From Microtetraspora niveoalba (lineage in GTDB: Bacteria > Actinomycetota > Actinomycetes > Streptosporangiales > Streptosporangiaceae), in contig NZ_BBYM01000011.1 of NCBI RefSeq assembly GCF_001570405.1, positions 1 through 64,000 of the forward strand: DNA of 64,000 bases, read 5' to 3'. The position numbers and the translations under genes were made by a program. The notes under the pieces are model-generated. The model was not told the DNA's origin. It did no database searches and was given only the letters and a program-made list of their open reading frames with translations. This document shows positions 52,252-61,984 of the stretch, piece after piece (the first letter of the stretch is position 1; the number at the start of each line of letters is the position of its first letter).

Positions 52252-53046
52252 TCAGCCGCGGCCGACGCGGGCGAGCTGGCGGGACTGGGCGACCAGGCGG
52301 CCGGCGGAGTCCCACACCTCGACCTCCTCGTCGAACCACCCGTCGCTGACCAGCCGGCCGCTGCCGAGCAGGGTCAGCCAGCCGGGCGCGGGCAGCGCGC
52401 GCAGGTACCAGGTCAGCTCGACGGTCGGCGCCCATCCCCTGCCTCCCGCGGAGAACACCACGGGCGGCAGCGCGTCCACGGCGAGCGCGATGACGTACGG
52501 GTCCGGGTCCTGCGGCTCGACCATCCGGAAGTACGCGCGCGACTCGGGCCGCCCGCTGGGGGCGCCGCGCAGCCACCCGATCGAGTCCGGGTCGAACCGC
52601 AGCTCGATCTGCGCGCCGAGCGTCATGTTCGACTCCGGCTTGGGCGTCGGGAGCCGTACGCAGTCGTCGAGGCCGGGCATGGCGGTCTGCGGGACACCCG
52701 ACCAGTGGGGCGCCGCCTCCGGGTCCAGGGTCGCGGTGGTGACCTGCATGTCGATGAACCGCTCGCCGTCCCTCATGAGGGTCGCGCGCGTCATGGCGGC
52801 GGTGCGGCCCGTCTTGAGCCGTTCGAGCCGCACCGTGGCCGGTCCCGGCGGGATGGGCTTGAGGAACTGGGCGGAGGTCGAGACGGGGTGCGGGTGCTCG
52901 GACGCGTCGGTCACCGCGCGCAGCATCGCCGCCATCAGGTATCCGCCGTTCAGGGGTCCGCCGATCGCGTACCCGTCGTCCAGACAGACGTCGTAGGTCG
53001 TGTCGTCCACCTTGATCGCCTGGGTGGCCTCGTCGAACTTGGTCAC
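52252..53046 (-). CDS. Acyl-CoA thioesterase-like double hotdog protein
   Basis: The 264-residue protein has two hotdog domains: LDDGYAIGGPLNGGYLMAAMLRAV and TSAQFLKPIPPGPATVRLERLKTGRT in the first, WAPTVELTWYLRALPAPGWLTLLGSGRLVSDGWFDEEVEVWDSAGRLVAQSRQLARV in the second. This is the TesB-like/4HBT_3 layout of actinobacterial thioesterases. It stands between murI and cysM, where mycobacteria have a rhomboid-protease gene. Two direct repeats upstream (53074 and 53100) may bind a fatty-acid regulator. Confidence 0.8.
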   Translation of the reverse strand: MTKFDEATQAIKVDDTTYDVCLDDGYAIGGPLNGGYLMAAMLRAVTDASEHPHPVSTSAQFLKPIPPGPATVRLERLKTGRTAAMTRATLMRDGERFIDMQVTTATLDPEAAPHWSGVPQTAMPGLDDCVRLPTPKPESNMTLGAQIELRFDPDSIGWLRGAPSGRPESRAYFRMVEPQDPDPYVIALAVDALPPVVFSAGGRGWAPTVELTWYLRALPAPGWLTLLGSGRLVSDGWFDEEVEVWDSAGRLVAQSRQLARVGRG

Positions 53047-53073
53047 CGCACCCCGCTTCCCGAATGTTGTTCT

Positions 53074-53110
53074 GGTAACGGTCAGTTTATCGGCTCCTCG
53101 GTAACCGTCA
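53074..53110. promoter_or_regulatory. Direct repeat upstream of the thioesterase gene
   Basis: GGTAACGGTCA (53074-53084) and GGTAACCGTCA (53100-53110) differ at one position and are spaced 26 bp start to start. They lie in the divergent gap between the thioesterase and DUF3352 genes. Confidence 0.35.
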
Positions 53111-53199
53111 TGTTTCGGGTCAAGTGAAGTGCAAGCGTTTCGCTAACTTCGCGGCTTACGTTGAGAATCACCTACTGTCACCCGACATGTGAGAGAGAC

Positions 53200-54804
53200 A
53201 TGCCTGCCGACATCCCGCCGTTCCCCCAAGGGCAGGATCCCGATCGGACGATCGCGTATCGGACGCCTCAGCCGCCTTCACAGCCGCAGCCCCACGACGA
53301 CGGACGCACCCGGCAGTGGCCGTACCCGGAGGAGCTCGGGCCGCCCGCGCCGCCGGGCCCGCCCGCGACCGGGAAGCGGGGCGGCGGGCGCGGCTGGATC
53401 ATCGCGCTGGTCGCGGCGGTGCTCGTGGGCGTCGTCGGCGGAGGCGGCGTGTGGGCCGCGAGCGTGCTCAGCGGCGGCGGGACGCAGCCCCACGAGGTGC
53501 TGCCCGGCAACGCCGCCGCGTACCTGCGGCTCGACCTCGACCCCGCGGCCAACCAGAAGCTGGCGCTGCTCGGCATCGCGCGCAAGTTCTCCGCCACCAA
53601 GGAGAGCTTCGCCGGGGACGACCCGCGCGCGGCCGTGTTCGAGACGCTGCGCGAGGAAGCCGACGACCTCGCCGAGGTCGACTACGCCAGGGACGTCGAG
53701 CCCTGGCTGGGCGACCGCATCGGCATCGCCGTGTTCCGCTCCCAGTCCGAGTACCCCCTCATCCCCCAGACGGCGATCGCCGTACAGGTGAAGGACGAGG
53801 CGGCGGCCCGCGCGGGCCTGGCGAAGCTGCTCGGCGACAGCGGCCCGCTGACGCCCCGCGGCATCGCGTTCCGCGACGGATACGCCATCCTCGGGCACAC
53901 GCAGGCGGACGCCGACGGGTACGCCAAGGCCGCCCCGCTGTCGGAGAACGAGCGGTTCGCCGGGGACATGGACGCGCTGGGCGAGCCCGGGGTGCTGTCC
54001 TTCTGGGCGGACCTGAGCGCGACCACCCTGAACTCGGGCGACGCCGAGGACCGGGCCGCGACCGAGCTCGTACGCGACGCCCGGCTCGCCGGGGCCCTCA
54101 GGTTCGGCGACGACTACGCCGAGCTGACCGGGGTCGTCCGCGGCATGGACCTCAAGCAGGCCGAGACCGCGCCCGTCAAGCTGGGCGAGCTGCCCGCGAG
54201 CACCGCGGCCGCGTTCGGGGTCTCCGGCCTGGGCGACCTGCTCCGCGACCAGTGGGCGAAGCTCCAGAAGGCCGCCGAGGGCACCTCCGACGGCCGGGCG
54301 CTCACCCAGACGGGCGAGCGGTACGGCCTCACGTTGCCGGACGACCTGGTGACACTCTTCGGCGAGAGCGTCACCATGGCCGTGGACCGCGAGGGCCTGG
54401 ACGGCGACCAGCCGAAGGGCGGCGTGGTGCTGCGGACCGACCCGGCCAAGGCGCGGGAGGTCCTGGCCAAGCTCGAGGGCTCCGCCGCCGAGGGCGGGGT
54501 GGCGCCCCAGCTCGTCAAGGTCGACGGGGACGGCATGCTGGTCGTGGCGACCTCGGAGGACTACGCGAAGACGCTGTCCGCTCCCGGCACGCTCGGCGAC
54601 GACGAGACGTTCCAGCGGGCGGTGCCGGGCGCCGACGACGCCACCTTCGGCCTGTACGCCGACCTCGACCGGTTCGAGGATTTCTACCTCGGCGACCTGA
54701 AGGGCGAGGACCGGGCCGACCTCGAGGTGCTGCGGGCGGTCGGCCTCAGCGGCCGGCTCGCCGGCGAGAACGCGGGGTTCACGCTCCGCGTCCTGTTCGA
54801 CTGA
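53200..54804 (+). CDS. DUF3352 membrane-anchored protein
   Basis: The 534-residue protein has a Pro-rich cytoplasmic N-terminus (1-65), one transmembrane segment (GWIIALVAAVLVGVVGGGGVWAA) and a large extracytoplasmic DUF3352 domain (LPGNAAAYLRLDLDPAANQKLALLGIARKF near its start). The family is common in actinomycetes and its function is unknown. ATG 53200 follows GAGAGAG. It is convergent with cysM, and a shared hairpin lies between them. Confidence 0.85.
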   Translation: MPADIPPFPQGQDPDRTIAYRTPQPPSQPQPHDDGRTRQWPYPEELGPPAPPGPPATGKRGGGRGWIIALVAAVLVGVVGGGGVWAASVLSGGGTQPHEVLPGNAAAYLRLDLDPAANQKLALLGIARKFSATKESFAGDDPRAAVFETLREEADDLAEVDYARDVEPWLGDRIGIAVFRSQSEYPLIPQTAIAVQVKDEAAARAGLAKLLGDSGPLTPRGIAFRDGYAILGHTQADADGYAKAAPLSENERFAGDMDALGEPGVLSFWADLSATTLNSGDAEDRAATELVRDARLAGALRFGDDYAELTGVVRGMDLKQAETAPVKLGELPASTAAAFGVSGLGDLLRDQWAKLQKAAEGTSDGRALTQTGERYGLTLPDDLVTLFGESVTMAVDREGLDGDQPKGGVVLRTDPAKAREVLAKLEGSAAEGGVAPQLVKVDGDGMLVVATSEDYAKTLSAPGTLGDDETFQRAVPGADDATFGLYADLDRFEDFYLGDLKGEDRADLEVLRAVGLSGRLAGENAGFTLRVLFD

Positions 54805-54850
54805 CACCGTCCGGCGCGGGACCCGCTTGACCGGCCTCCCGGAAAACGCC

Positions 54851-54885
54851 GAGGGCCGGTTCCGATCTGTTCGGAACCGGCCCTC
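54851..54885. terminator. Bidirectional terminator between DUF3352 gene and cysM
   Basis: A perfect 15-bp stem (54851-54865 with 54871-54885) with a 5-nt loop. On the minus strand it is followed within 5 nt by a TTTT run, suited to end the cysM transcript. Confidence 0.85.
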
Positions 54886-54913
54886 GTCACAACTACACGG
54901 TCCAGACGGACGG

Positions 54914-55879
<966 letters not shown>

Positions 55880-56158
55880 CTAGCGGGCGCCGCCGGCGAC
55901 GGCCGGCAGCACCGTGACCGTGTCGCCGTCGGCGACCGGCGTGCCCAGGCCGCCCAGGAACCGGACGTCCTCGTCGTTGAGGTACACGTTGACGAAGCGG
56001 CGCAGCCCGGAGTCGTCCACCAGGCGGTCACGCAGGCCCGGGTGGCGCGACTCAAGGTCGCCGATCAGCTCTTCCAGGGTGGCGCCGGTGGCGTCCACGG
56101 CCTTGGCGCCGTCGGTGTAGGTGCGGAGGATGGTCGGAATGCGGACCTCGATGGCCAT
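55880..56158 (-). CDS. cysO: CysO sulfur-carrier protein (MoaD/ThiS fold)
   Basis: The 92-residue ubiquitin-like carrier has IEVRIPTILRTYTDGAKAV, FVNVYLNDEDVRFLGGLGTPVADGDTVTVLPAVAGG and then two more residues, Ala-Arg. The active thiocarboxylate forms on a C-terminal Gly-Gly, so the last two residues must be removed, presumably by the adjacent Mec JAMM protease. ATG 56158 follows GGAGA. A short upstream frame and a separate promoter lie between mec and cysO. Confidence 0.93.
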   Translation of the reverse strand: MAIEVRIPTILRTYTDGAKAVDATGATLEELIGDLESRHPGLRDRLVDDSGLRRFVNVYLNDEDVRFLGGLGTPVADGDTVTVLPAVAGGAR

Positions 56159-56254
56159 CGCGGGTCAGTCTCCTTGATCAGTGGTCGTCATGGTGAACGG
56201 CCCACCTCATTGAAACGGAGGCGGGCAGGCGGCGATTCCGATGCGGAACGGAAC

Positions 56255-56383
56255 TCAGCGACAGTCGTAGACGACGACAGAAGGGGTGTGCGCGAAGAGG
56301 AACTTCTGCACGGGAGATCCGGGGCAAACACGGCCCGGGAGGACAGCCGACGACAGCCCGGGGCGGACGTCATCGAAAGGCAT
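56255..56383 (-). CDS. Possible leaderless leader peptide upstream of cysO
   Basis: A 42-codon frame begins ATG 56383 and ends at 56255, 96 nt before cysO. TAGACT (56395-56390), whose TAG is the mec stop codon, lies 6 nt before the ATG, so the transcript would start at or next to the ATG. The peptide has two Cys (residues 20 and 41), the second at the penultimate position (VVVYDCR end). Cys-containing leader peptides control some actinobacterial cysteine genes by attenuation. The Cys are not consecutive here, so function is tentative. Confidence 0.4.
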   Translation of the reverse strand: MPFDDVRPGLSSAVLPGRVCPGSPVQKFLFAHTPSVVVYDCR

Positions 56384-56389
56384 GACGCC

Positions 56390-56395
56390 AGTCTA
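56390..56395 (-). promoter_or_regulatory. -10 element for an internal cysO-cysM promoter
   Basis: TAGACT on the minus strand fits the actinobacterial TANNNT consensus and overlaps the mec stop codon. The spacing to the leader ATG (6 nt) predicts a leaderless message. No clear -35 box is seen. Confidence 0.4.
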
Positions 56396-56809
56396 GCCGT
56401 ACGACTCCACGATCTTGACTGGCTCCTCCGTTATGACGCCCTCCACGATCCGGTAGGAGCGGAACTCCACGTCGTCCTCGGAGGCGGTCGAGACGAGGAC
56501 GTAGTGCGCGTTCGGCTCCGACGCGTACGACACGTCCGTGCGGGACGGGTACGCCTCCGTCGCGGTGTGGGAGTGGTAGATGACGACCGGCTCCTCGTCC
56601 CTGTCGTCCATCTCCCGCCACACGCGGAACTGCTCCATCGAGTCGAAACGGTAGAACGTCGGGGAACGCTCGGCGTTCTCCATCGGGACGAACCGCTCGG
56701 GCCGGTCGGAACCCGCCGGACCTGCGACGACGCCGCACGCCTCGTCCGGGTGGTCCGCCCGCGCGTGGGCCACGATCTTGTCCACCAGTTCCCGTGCGAT
56801 GGTCAGCAT
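56393..56809 (-). CDS. mec: CysO-cysteine peptidase Mec (JAMM metalloprotease)
   Basis: The 138-residue JAB1/MPN+ zinc protease releases cysteine from the CysO-Cys adduct. The JAMM motif is visible: Glu23 in HPDEACGVVAG, then His79-x-His81 in YHSHTATEAYPSRTD with Ser89 and Asp92. ATG 56809 starts 4 nt after the DUF2017 stop, with GGTGAGG overlapping that stop. Order clpS-DUF2017-mec-cysO-cysM is as in mycobacteria. Confidence 0.93.
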   Translation of the reverse strand: MLTIARELVDKIVAHARADHPDEACGVVAGPAGSDRPERFVPMENAERSPTFYRFDSMEQFRVWREMDDRDEEPVVIYHSHTATEAYPSRTDVSYASEPNAHYVLVSTASEDDVEFRSYRIVEGVITEEPVKIVESYG

Positions 56810-56813
56810 GGCC

Positions 56814-57338
56814 TCACCATAGGGCACGGACGAGGGTGTCCTGGAGATAGGTCAGCCACTCGTAGATCGCGAGGGCGGGATAGCGCGGATCCTCCTCCGA
56901 CATCTCCGCCATCTCGTCGTGGATCTGCTCCGTGACGCCCAGCCGGACGCCGAGCGCGAGCCGCACGTCGTTGAGCGCGCGCAACCACGCCTGCGCCTGC
57001 TCGGCGGTGAGCTCCACCACCCCCGGCTCGGCCGTCTCCAGCAGCGTCCGCGCGTCGGCCCGCTTGCCCTCGCGCAGCGTCGCCTCCGTGTAGCGCCGGA
57101 ACTCTCCCGCCGCCTCGTCGTCCTCCGCGTACGCCGAGGGGAACAGCCGGGCGAGCACCGGGTCGGAGGGGACCTCGCCGGAGCCGATGCCGAGCGCCCG
57201 CTCCAGCGGGTCCTCGCCGGTCACCCCCGGCTCGACCAGACTGAGGATCTGGGCCACCAGGGACGTGAGGACGGACACCTCCCCGACGTCGAGCGTGATC
57301 GACACACCCTCGCCCGCGGCCGTGAAGCCGGTGCTCAC
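56814..57338 (-). CDS. DUF2017 protein
   Basis: The 174-residue acidic, mostly helical protein matches DUF2017 (SITLDVGEVSVLTSLVAQILSLVEP, LARLFPSAYAEDDEAAGEFRRYTEATLREGKRADA, LGVRLGVTEQ). Its function is unknown, but its place between clpS and mec is conserved in actinobacteria. GTG 57338 follows GGGGTGAGG. Confidence 0.85.
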   Translation of the reverse strand: MSTGFTAAGEGVSITLDVGEVSVLTSLVAQILSLVEPGVTGEDPLERALGIGSGEVPSDPVLARLFPSAYAEDDEAAGEFRRYTEATLREGKRADARTLLETAEPGVVELTAEQAQAWLRALNDVRLALGVRLGVTEQIHDEMAEMSEEDPRYPALAIYEWLTYLQDTLVRALW

Positions 57339-57396
57339 ACCTCACCCCGTTCTCCGAGCGGCGTACGGCCGCCGAGCCCCCACCGCAGGGTCGACA

Positions 57397-57702
57397 TCAG
57401 CGGTCCTGCTGGACGGTGGCCCACAGGCCGTACGAGTGCAGGATCTGGACGTCGCGCTCCATCTCCTCGCGGCTGCCGCTGGCGACCACCGCCTTGCCCT
57501 TGTGGTGAACGTCCATCATCAGCTTCTCCGCCTTCTCCCGGGGATAGCCGAAGACCGTCTGGAAGACATATGTGACGTACGACATGAGATTGACCGGGTC
57601 GTTCCAGACAATCGTCAGCCACGGCAGATCGGGCCGCACGTCCATCTCCGGACGCTGGACCTCCATCGGAGCGGTAGCACCCACGTAACCATCCTGCACC
57701 AC
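57397..57702 (-). CDS. clpS: ATP-dependent Clp protease adaptor ClpS
   Basis: The 101-residue adaptor delivers N-end-rule substrates to ClpC/ClpA. Seen: [51 protein letters not shown], with the Asn-Asp substrate pocket and the HHKG motif. GTG 57702 is the longest start; ATG 57666 (MEVQRPEMD) is possible. It is divergent from pncB with 20 bp between the starts. Confidence 0.9.
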   Translation of the reverse strand: MVQDGYVGATAPMEVQRPEMDVRPDLPWLTIVWNDPVNLMSYVTYVFQTVFGYPREKAEKLMMDVHHKGKAVVASGSREEMERDVQILHSYGLWATVQQDR

Positions 57703-57722
57703 GCCCGCCGTAGTCTCGACAC

Positions 57723-59006
57723 GTGCAGATGACCATGAGCAGCGCCTTGCTCACCGACCACTACGAACTGACCATGCTGCAGGCGGCCCTCGCCGGGGGA
57801 GCCGCGCACCGCCGGGCGGTCTTCGAGGTGTTCGCCCGCCGCCTCCCCGGAGGCCGGCGATACGGAGTGGTCGCGGGGACGGCCCGCGTCCTCGACGCGC
57901 TGGAGGACTTCCGGTTCGGCGAGGAGGAGCTGGAGTTCCTGCGCGCCGCCCGCGTCGTGGACGAGCCCACGCTGGAGTTCCTCGCCGGCTACCGGTTCAC
58001 CGGCCAGGTGTACGGCTACCGCGAGGGCGAGTCCTACTTCCCCGGGTCACCGGTCCTGGTGGTCGAGGGCACGTTCGCCGAGGCGGTCCTCCTGGAGACC
58101 GTGATCCTTTCGATCCTCAACCACGACTGCGCGGTGGCCTCGGCCGCCTCCCGCATGGTCCAGGCGGCCGGCCGGCGCCCGATCATCGAGATGGGCTCAC
58201 GCCGCACCCACGAGTCCGCCGCCGTCGCCGCCGCCCGCGCCGCCTACCTGTGCGGCTTCGGCTCCACCTCCAACCTGATGGCCGGGCACCTGTACGGCGT
58301 GCCCACCGCGGGCACCGCCGCGCACGCGTTCACGCTGCTGCACGACTCCGAGGAGGCCGCCTTCCGCGCCCAGCTCGACTCGCTCGGCCTCGGCACGACC
58401 CTCCTCGTCGACACGTACGACGTGGCGAAGGCGGTGCGCACGGCGGTCGAGCTGGCCGGCCCCGAGCTCGGCGCGGTGCGGATCGACTCCGGCGACCTGG
58501 CCGAGGTCGCCCTGGACGTGCGCCGGATCCTCGACGCCTTCGGCGCGAACCGGACGCGCATCGTCGTGACCGGCGACCTCGACGAGTTCGCCATCGCGGC
58601 GCTCGCCGCCGCCCCCGTCGACGGGTACGGCGTCGGCACCTCCGTGGTCACCGGGTCGGGCCACCCGACGGCGAACTTCGTCTACAAGCTGGTCGCCCGC
58701 GAGGACGCCGGCGGAGTGCTGCGGCCGGTCGCCAAGCAGTCCGTGGGCAAGCCGAGCAGGGGCGGCCGCAAGTGGGCCTACCGCGCGGTCGAGGACGGCA
58801 CCGCCGTCGCCGAGATCGTCACGGGCGAGCCGGCGGAGGGCGCGCACCGGCCGCTGCTCGCCGAGCTGGTCAGGGACGGCGTGGTCGTGGGCCGCGAGCC
58901 GCTGGAGGACGCGCGGGCGCGGCACCGGGCCACGGTGGCGGAGCTGCCGACGATGGCGCACAGCCTCTCCCCCGGAGACGCCGCGATCCCTACTATCTTC
59001 AGTTGA
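57723..59006 (+). CDS. pncB: Nicotinate phosphoribosyltransferase
   Basis: The 427-residue enzyme converts nicotinate and PRPP to nicotinate mononucleotide in NAD salvage. Seen: [84 protein letters not shown] and [28 protein letters not shown] 57723 lies 6 nt after TAGTCT (57711-57716), a leaderless layout. The next gene, a nicotinamidase, completes the salvage step. Confidence 0.94.
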   Translation: MQMTMSSALLTDHYELTMLQAALAGGAAHRRAVFEVFARRLPGGRRYGVVAGTARVLDALEDFRFGEEELEFLRAARVVDEPTLEFLAGYRFTGQVYGYREGESYFPGSPVLVVEGTFAEAVLLETVILSILNHDCAVASAASRMVQAAGRRPIIEMGSRRTHESAAVAAARAAYLCGFGSTSNLMAGHLYGVPTAGTAAHAFTLLHDSEEAAFRAQLDSLGLGTTLLVDTYDVAKAVRTAVELAGPELGAVRIDSGDLAEVALDVRRILDAFGANRTRIVVTGDLDEFAIAALAAAPVDGYGVGTSVVTGSGHPTANFVYKLVAREDAGGVLRPVAKQSVGKPSRGGRKWAYRAVEDGTAVAEIVTGEPAEGAHRPLLAELVRDGVVVGREPLEDARARHRATVAELPTMAHSLSPGDAAIPTIFS

Positions 59007-59069
59007 TCGCGGGGGACCGGCGCATGAGGACGACGTCGGTCCCTTCGCGGTCGTTTTACTCTGTTTCGC

Positions 59070-59642
59070 ATGAAATCCGCGCTCATCATCGTGGACGTGC
59101 AGAACGACTTCTGCGAGGGCGGCAGCCTCGCGGTGGGGGGCGGCGCCGAGGTGGCCGCCGCGATCGGCCCGCACGCGCGGCGGCACGGCTACGACCATGT
59201 CGTGGCCACCCGCGACTACCACATCGACCCGGGGACGCACTTCGCCGAGCGGCCCGACTACGTGGGCACCTGGCCCGCACACTGTGTGGCGGGCACCGCG
59301 GGCGCCGCGTTCCACCCGGCGCTCGACGTCGCCCCCATCGAGGAGGTGTTCAGCAAGGGCGCCCACGCGGCGGCCTACAGCGGCTTCGAGGGCGTCGCGG
59401 AGGACGGCACCGGCCTCGCGGACTGGCTCCGCGACCGGGGCGTGGTGTCCTTGGACGTCGTCGGCATCGCCACCGACCACTGCGTACGGGCCACGGCGGT
59501 GGACGGCGCCCGCGAGGGCTTCGCCGTACAGGTGCTGCTCGACCTCACCGCCGGGGTGGCGGCGGCGACGACCGAGGCCGCGCTCGCCGAGCTGGCCGAG
59601 GCCGGCGTGCGGCTCACCGGAACGCCGACCGTGCGCGCCTGA
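59070..59642 (+). CDS. pncA: Nicotinamidase (isochorismatase family)
   Basis: The 190-residue hydrolase turns nicotinamide into nicotinate, the substrate of PncB. Catalytic triad Asp9 (IIVDVQNDF), Lys96 (EVFSKG) and Cys138 (ATDHCVRAT), with metal ligands Asp49 and His51 (RDYHIDPGTH) and His71, are all present. ATG 59070 lies 7 nt after TACTCT with no ribosome site, so its own leaderless promoter is likely even though pncB is only 63 nt upstream. Confidence 0.94.
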   Translation: MKSALIIVDVQNDFCEGGSLAVGGGAEVAAAIGPHARRHGYDHVVATRDYHIDPGTHFAERPDYVGTWPAHCVAGTAGAAFHPALDVAPIEEVFSKGAHAAAYSGFEGVAEDGTGLADWLRDRGVVSLDVVGIATDHCVRATAVDGAREGFAVQVLLDLTAGVAAATTEAALAELAEAGVRLTGTPTVRA

Positions 59643-59796
59643 GGCCCCCGGGTACGCGGGCTCTCCCCCGCTGCCTCAGGGCCTTTCGCCGCCGTGCCCA
59701 GGGGGCGGCGGCGGCGAGTGAATGTTCAATATGGCCCGCACGGTGCGCGAGAGATGTGTTACGTAGAGTGACAACTCCTCGCGATTGGCGGCGTCG

Positions 59797-60411
59797 ATGT
59801 TCGCGTTCCTGCTCGGCCTGTCCTGGCTCGTCCTCACCCCCATCTGCATCTGGCGGCTCTTCGGCCGCGAGCAGTCCAGGCCGGCCCGCGTGTCCGGGGT
59901 GGTCACGCTGGCGATGCTGGAGGCGGCCACGCTGACGGTCGCCTGGGCGGAGCAGCCTCCGCACGACACGGACGGCCGGAGTGTGGCCGGAGCCTCCGCG
60001 CACGTCGCGGCGCACGCCCCCACCCCCTCCACCTCGACCCCGTCGGCCGCCCCGTCCCCCGCCTGCCCGACCCGCACCCCCGCACCCGAGTCCGTACAGC
60101 CGGCCCGCCGGAGCCGCGACGGCGTGCGTGGCCTGACCATCTACTGGACGGCGGCGCCCCAGCAGTGCCGAACCGCGACGGTGACGTTCCGCCGTACCGG
60201 CAGGAAGGTGCGGATCTGGCTGGACGAGGGCGCGGTGCACGGCGCCGACGTGCAGGGACGGGAGTCCCGGACGCTACCCGTCCGGGTCGCCGAGGGACGG
60301 GCGGCGCTCGATCTGACGCTCATGCCGCCGCTGCGTCCGGGGGCGCGGTACGTGGCGGTCGACGGCCGCACCGGCGACCGGATCCCGGAGAAGCGGCGGC
60401 CGAACAAGTGA
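59797..60411 (+). CDS. Membrane protein with extracytoplasmic domain, unrecognised
   Basis: The 204-residue product starts with a hydrophobic segment (MFAFLLGLSWLVLTPICIWRLFG), has a second one (VSGVVTLAMLEAATLTVAWA), a Ser/Thr/Pro-rich stretch and a C-terminal domain of about 90 residues with Cys residues (ACPTRT, QQCRTATVTF). I do not recognise a family. The start is uncertain: ATG 59797 or TTG 59785, neither with a ribosome site. Confidence 0.5.
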   Translation: MFAFLLGLSWLVLTPICIWRLFGREQSRPARVSGVVTLAMLEAATLTVAWAEQPPHDTDGRSVAGASAHVAAHAPTPSTSTPSAAPSPACPTRTPAPESVQPARRSRDGVRGLTIYWTAAPQQCRTATVTFRRTGRKVRIWLDEGAVHGADVQGRESRTLPVRVAEGRAALDLTLMPPLRPGARYVAVDGRTGDRIPEKRRPNK

Positions 60412-60465
60412 CCCCGCCCTCTTCGAACGCTCGTCGTCCGAACGGGCCGGGCCTGTCCCCACGGC

Positions 60466-61806
60466 CTACCTCGGCCGGATGTTGTGGTTGTGGGCGAACA
60501 GGTTGCCGGGGTCGTACTGGCGCTTCACCGCCGCGAGCCGCTCATAGGTCCGCGTGGGATAGATCGCGGCGACGTCCTCCTCGGTGGCGGAGGCGAGGAA
60601 GTTCGCGTAGGCGCCGCCGACGTGAGGTGCGAGCCTCGCCCAGATCGCGTCCAGAGCCGGACGAGCGGCCTCGACGACCGGCTCCGGACCCGCGACGGTG
60701 GTCACGAACATCAGCTCCGCCTGACGATGCGCGTAGGCGGTGGCGTCGCCGGGGACTCGGGACACCGCGCCGCCGACGCTGCGAACGGCGATGAACGGTG
60801 CCCCCTCCGACGCCGATGCCTCGACCAGGATCCGGAGGACGTCGGGCACCGATTCCCTGTCGGCGAACGCGCTCCGGGTCACGAGCCGGATGCCGGGCGG
60901 CGGGGTCAGGCCCTCCACGAGGGTGTCCGCGTAGGGCTTCAGCGCGACATCGTCGGCGATCACCGTGCCGAGCCGGCGGACCGGATCGACGGCCCGGGCC
61001 GCGAGCTCCGGATCATCGCCGTCGAAGGCGACCTGGATCTCGACCGGCGCTTCGGGTCCGCCGGCGAAGGGATTGGCGAAGCTCGCGATGGATGTGAGCT
61101 CTTCGGGGGCGGTGCGGAGGTGGTCCGCCCATCCCTGGAGCACGCCGGCCGCCTCCGACGCCGGGAAGGCGATCGTGCCGTGGAAGACGTCCGTCGTCGG
61201 GTGTGCCGCGAACTCGAAGGCGGTCACGATCCCGAAATTGCCGCCGCCTCCGCGAATCGCCCAGAACAGATCCGGGTTCTCGTCCGTGCCCGCACGCACG
61301 ACCTCTCCGTCGGCGGTGACCACCTCGGCGGCGACCACGTTGTCCGACGCGAGGCCGTACTTCCTGACCTTCCAGCCGATGCCGCCGCTCAGGGTCAGCC
61401 CGCCGACGCCCACGCCCTTGGTGTCGCCCGAAGAGATCGCCAGGCCGTGCGGGGCCAGGGCGGCCGCGACCTGACCCCAGGTGGCGCCGCCGCCGATCCG
61501 CACGAGGTGACGTTCCTTGTCGGTGATCTCCACGCTCGCGAGCCCGCCGAGGTCGATCACGACGCCGCCGTCGTTGGTGCCGAAGCCAGCGAAGCCGTGG
61601 CCGCCGCCTCGTACGGACAGCGGAAGCGCCGCGCCGGCGGCGAACCTGACAGCCGCTCGCACGTCCTCGACGCTCTCGGGCCGCAGAACGCAGGCCGGGC
61701 TGCCCGAAGCCAGTACCGAGCGCCTGGCCGACTCGTACTCCGCTCCGCCCGGTTCGATGATGTCGCCGCCGAAGTCGCGGCGAAGGGTTTCAAGCGCTGA
61801 GCTCAT
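60466..61806 (-). CDS. FAD-linked oxidase with berberine-bridge C-terminus
   Basis: The 446-residue VAO/PCMH flavoprotein has the covalent-FAD His70 in LSVRGGGHGFAGFGTNDGGVVIDL, GVGGLTLSGGIGWKVRKYGLASDNVV and the BBE end YERLAAVKRQYDPGNLFAHNHNI, which holds the second FAD contact. Such enzymes oxidise sugars, alkaloids or polyketides; the substrate is unknown. ATG 61806 follows GGAAGGAACG. It is divergent from an ECF41-type sigma gene, and both share a TGTCACA-N16-CATC promoter. Confidence 0.85.
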   Translation of the reverse strand: MSSALETLRRDFGGDIIEPGGAEYESARRSVLASGSPACVLRPESVEDVRAAVRFAAGAALPLSVRGGGHGFAGFGTNDGGVVIDLGGLASVEITDKERHLVRIGGGATWGQVAAALAPHGLAISSGDTKGVGVGGLTLSGGIGWKVRKYGLASDNVVAAEVVTADGEVVRAGTDENPDLFWAIRGGGGNFGIVTAFEFAAHPTTDVFHGTIAFPASEAAGVLQGWADHLRTAPEELTSIASFANPFAGGPEAPVEIQVAFDGDDPELAARAVDPVRRLGTVIADDVALKPYADTLVEGLTPPPGIRLVTRSAFADRESVPDVLRILVEASASEGAPFIAVRSVGGAVSRVPGDATAYAHRQAELMFVTTVAGPEPVVEAARPALDAIWARLAPHVGGAYANFLASATEEDVAAIYPTRTYERLAAVKRQYDPGNLFAHNHNIRPR

Positions 61807-61852
61807 GACGTGACGTTCCTTCCACACGGGAGTGTTGGCCGAACGAACACGA

Positions 61853-61879
61853 GATGCCGGCGACCCGACCCCTGTGACA
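61853..61879 (-). promoter_or_regulatory. ECF-type promoter of the FAD oxidase gene
   Basis: On the minus strand, TGTCACA (61879-61873), a 16-nt spacer and CATC (61856-61853) lie about 46 nt before the start codon. TGTCACA is the -35 element known for ECF41 sigma factors. Confidence 0.65.
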
Positions 61880-61913
61880 GCACGGTCATGTGACGTGCGT
61901 CATGGATCGCGGA

Positions 61914-61940
61914 TGTCACACGGCGGCCGGGACCGGCATC
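61914..61940 (+). promoter_or_regulatory. ECF-type promoter of the sigma factor gene
   Basis: TGTCACA (61914-61920), a 16-nt spacer and CATC (61937-61940), identical in layout to the promoter on the opposite strand, lie 44 nt before the sigma gene. This suggests autoregulation. Confidence 0.65.
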
Positions 61941-61984
61941 TTATGCGTGTGACAGGGTCGATAACGAGCAGGCGGGAGCCGGCC

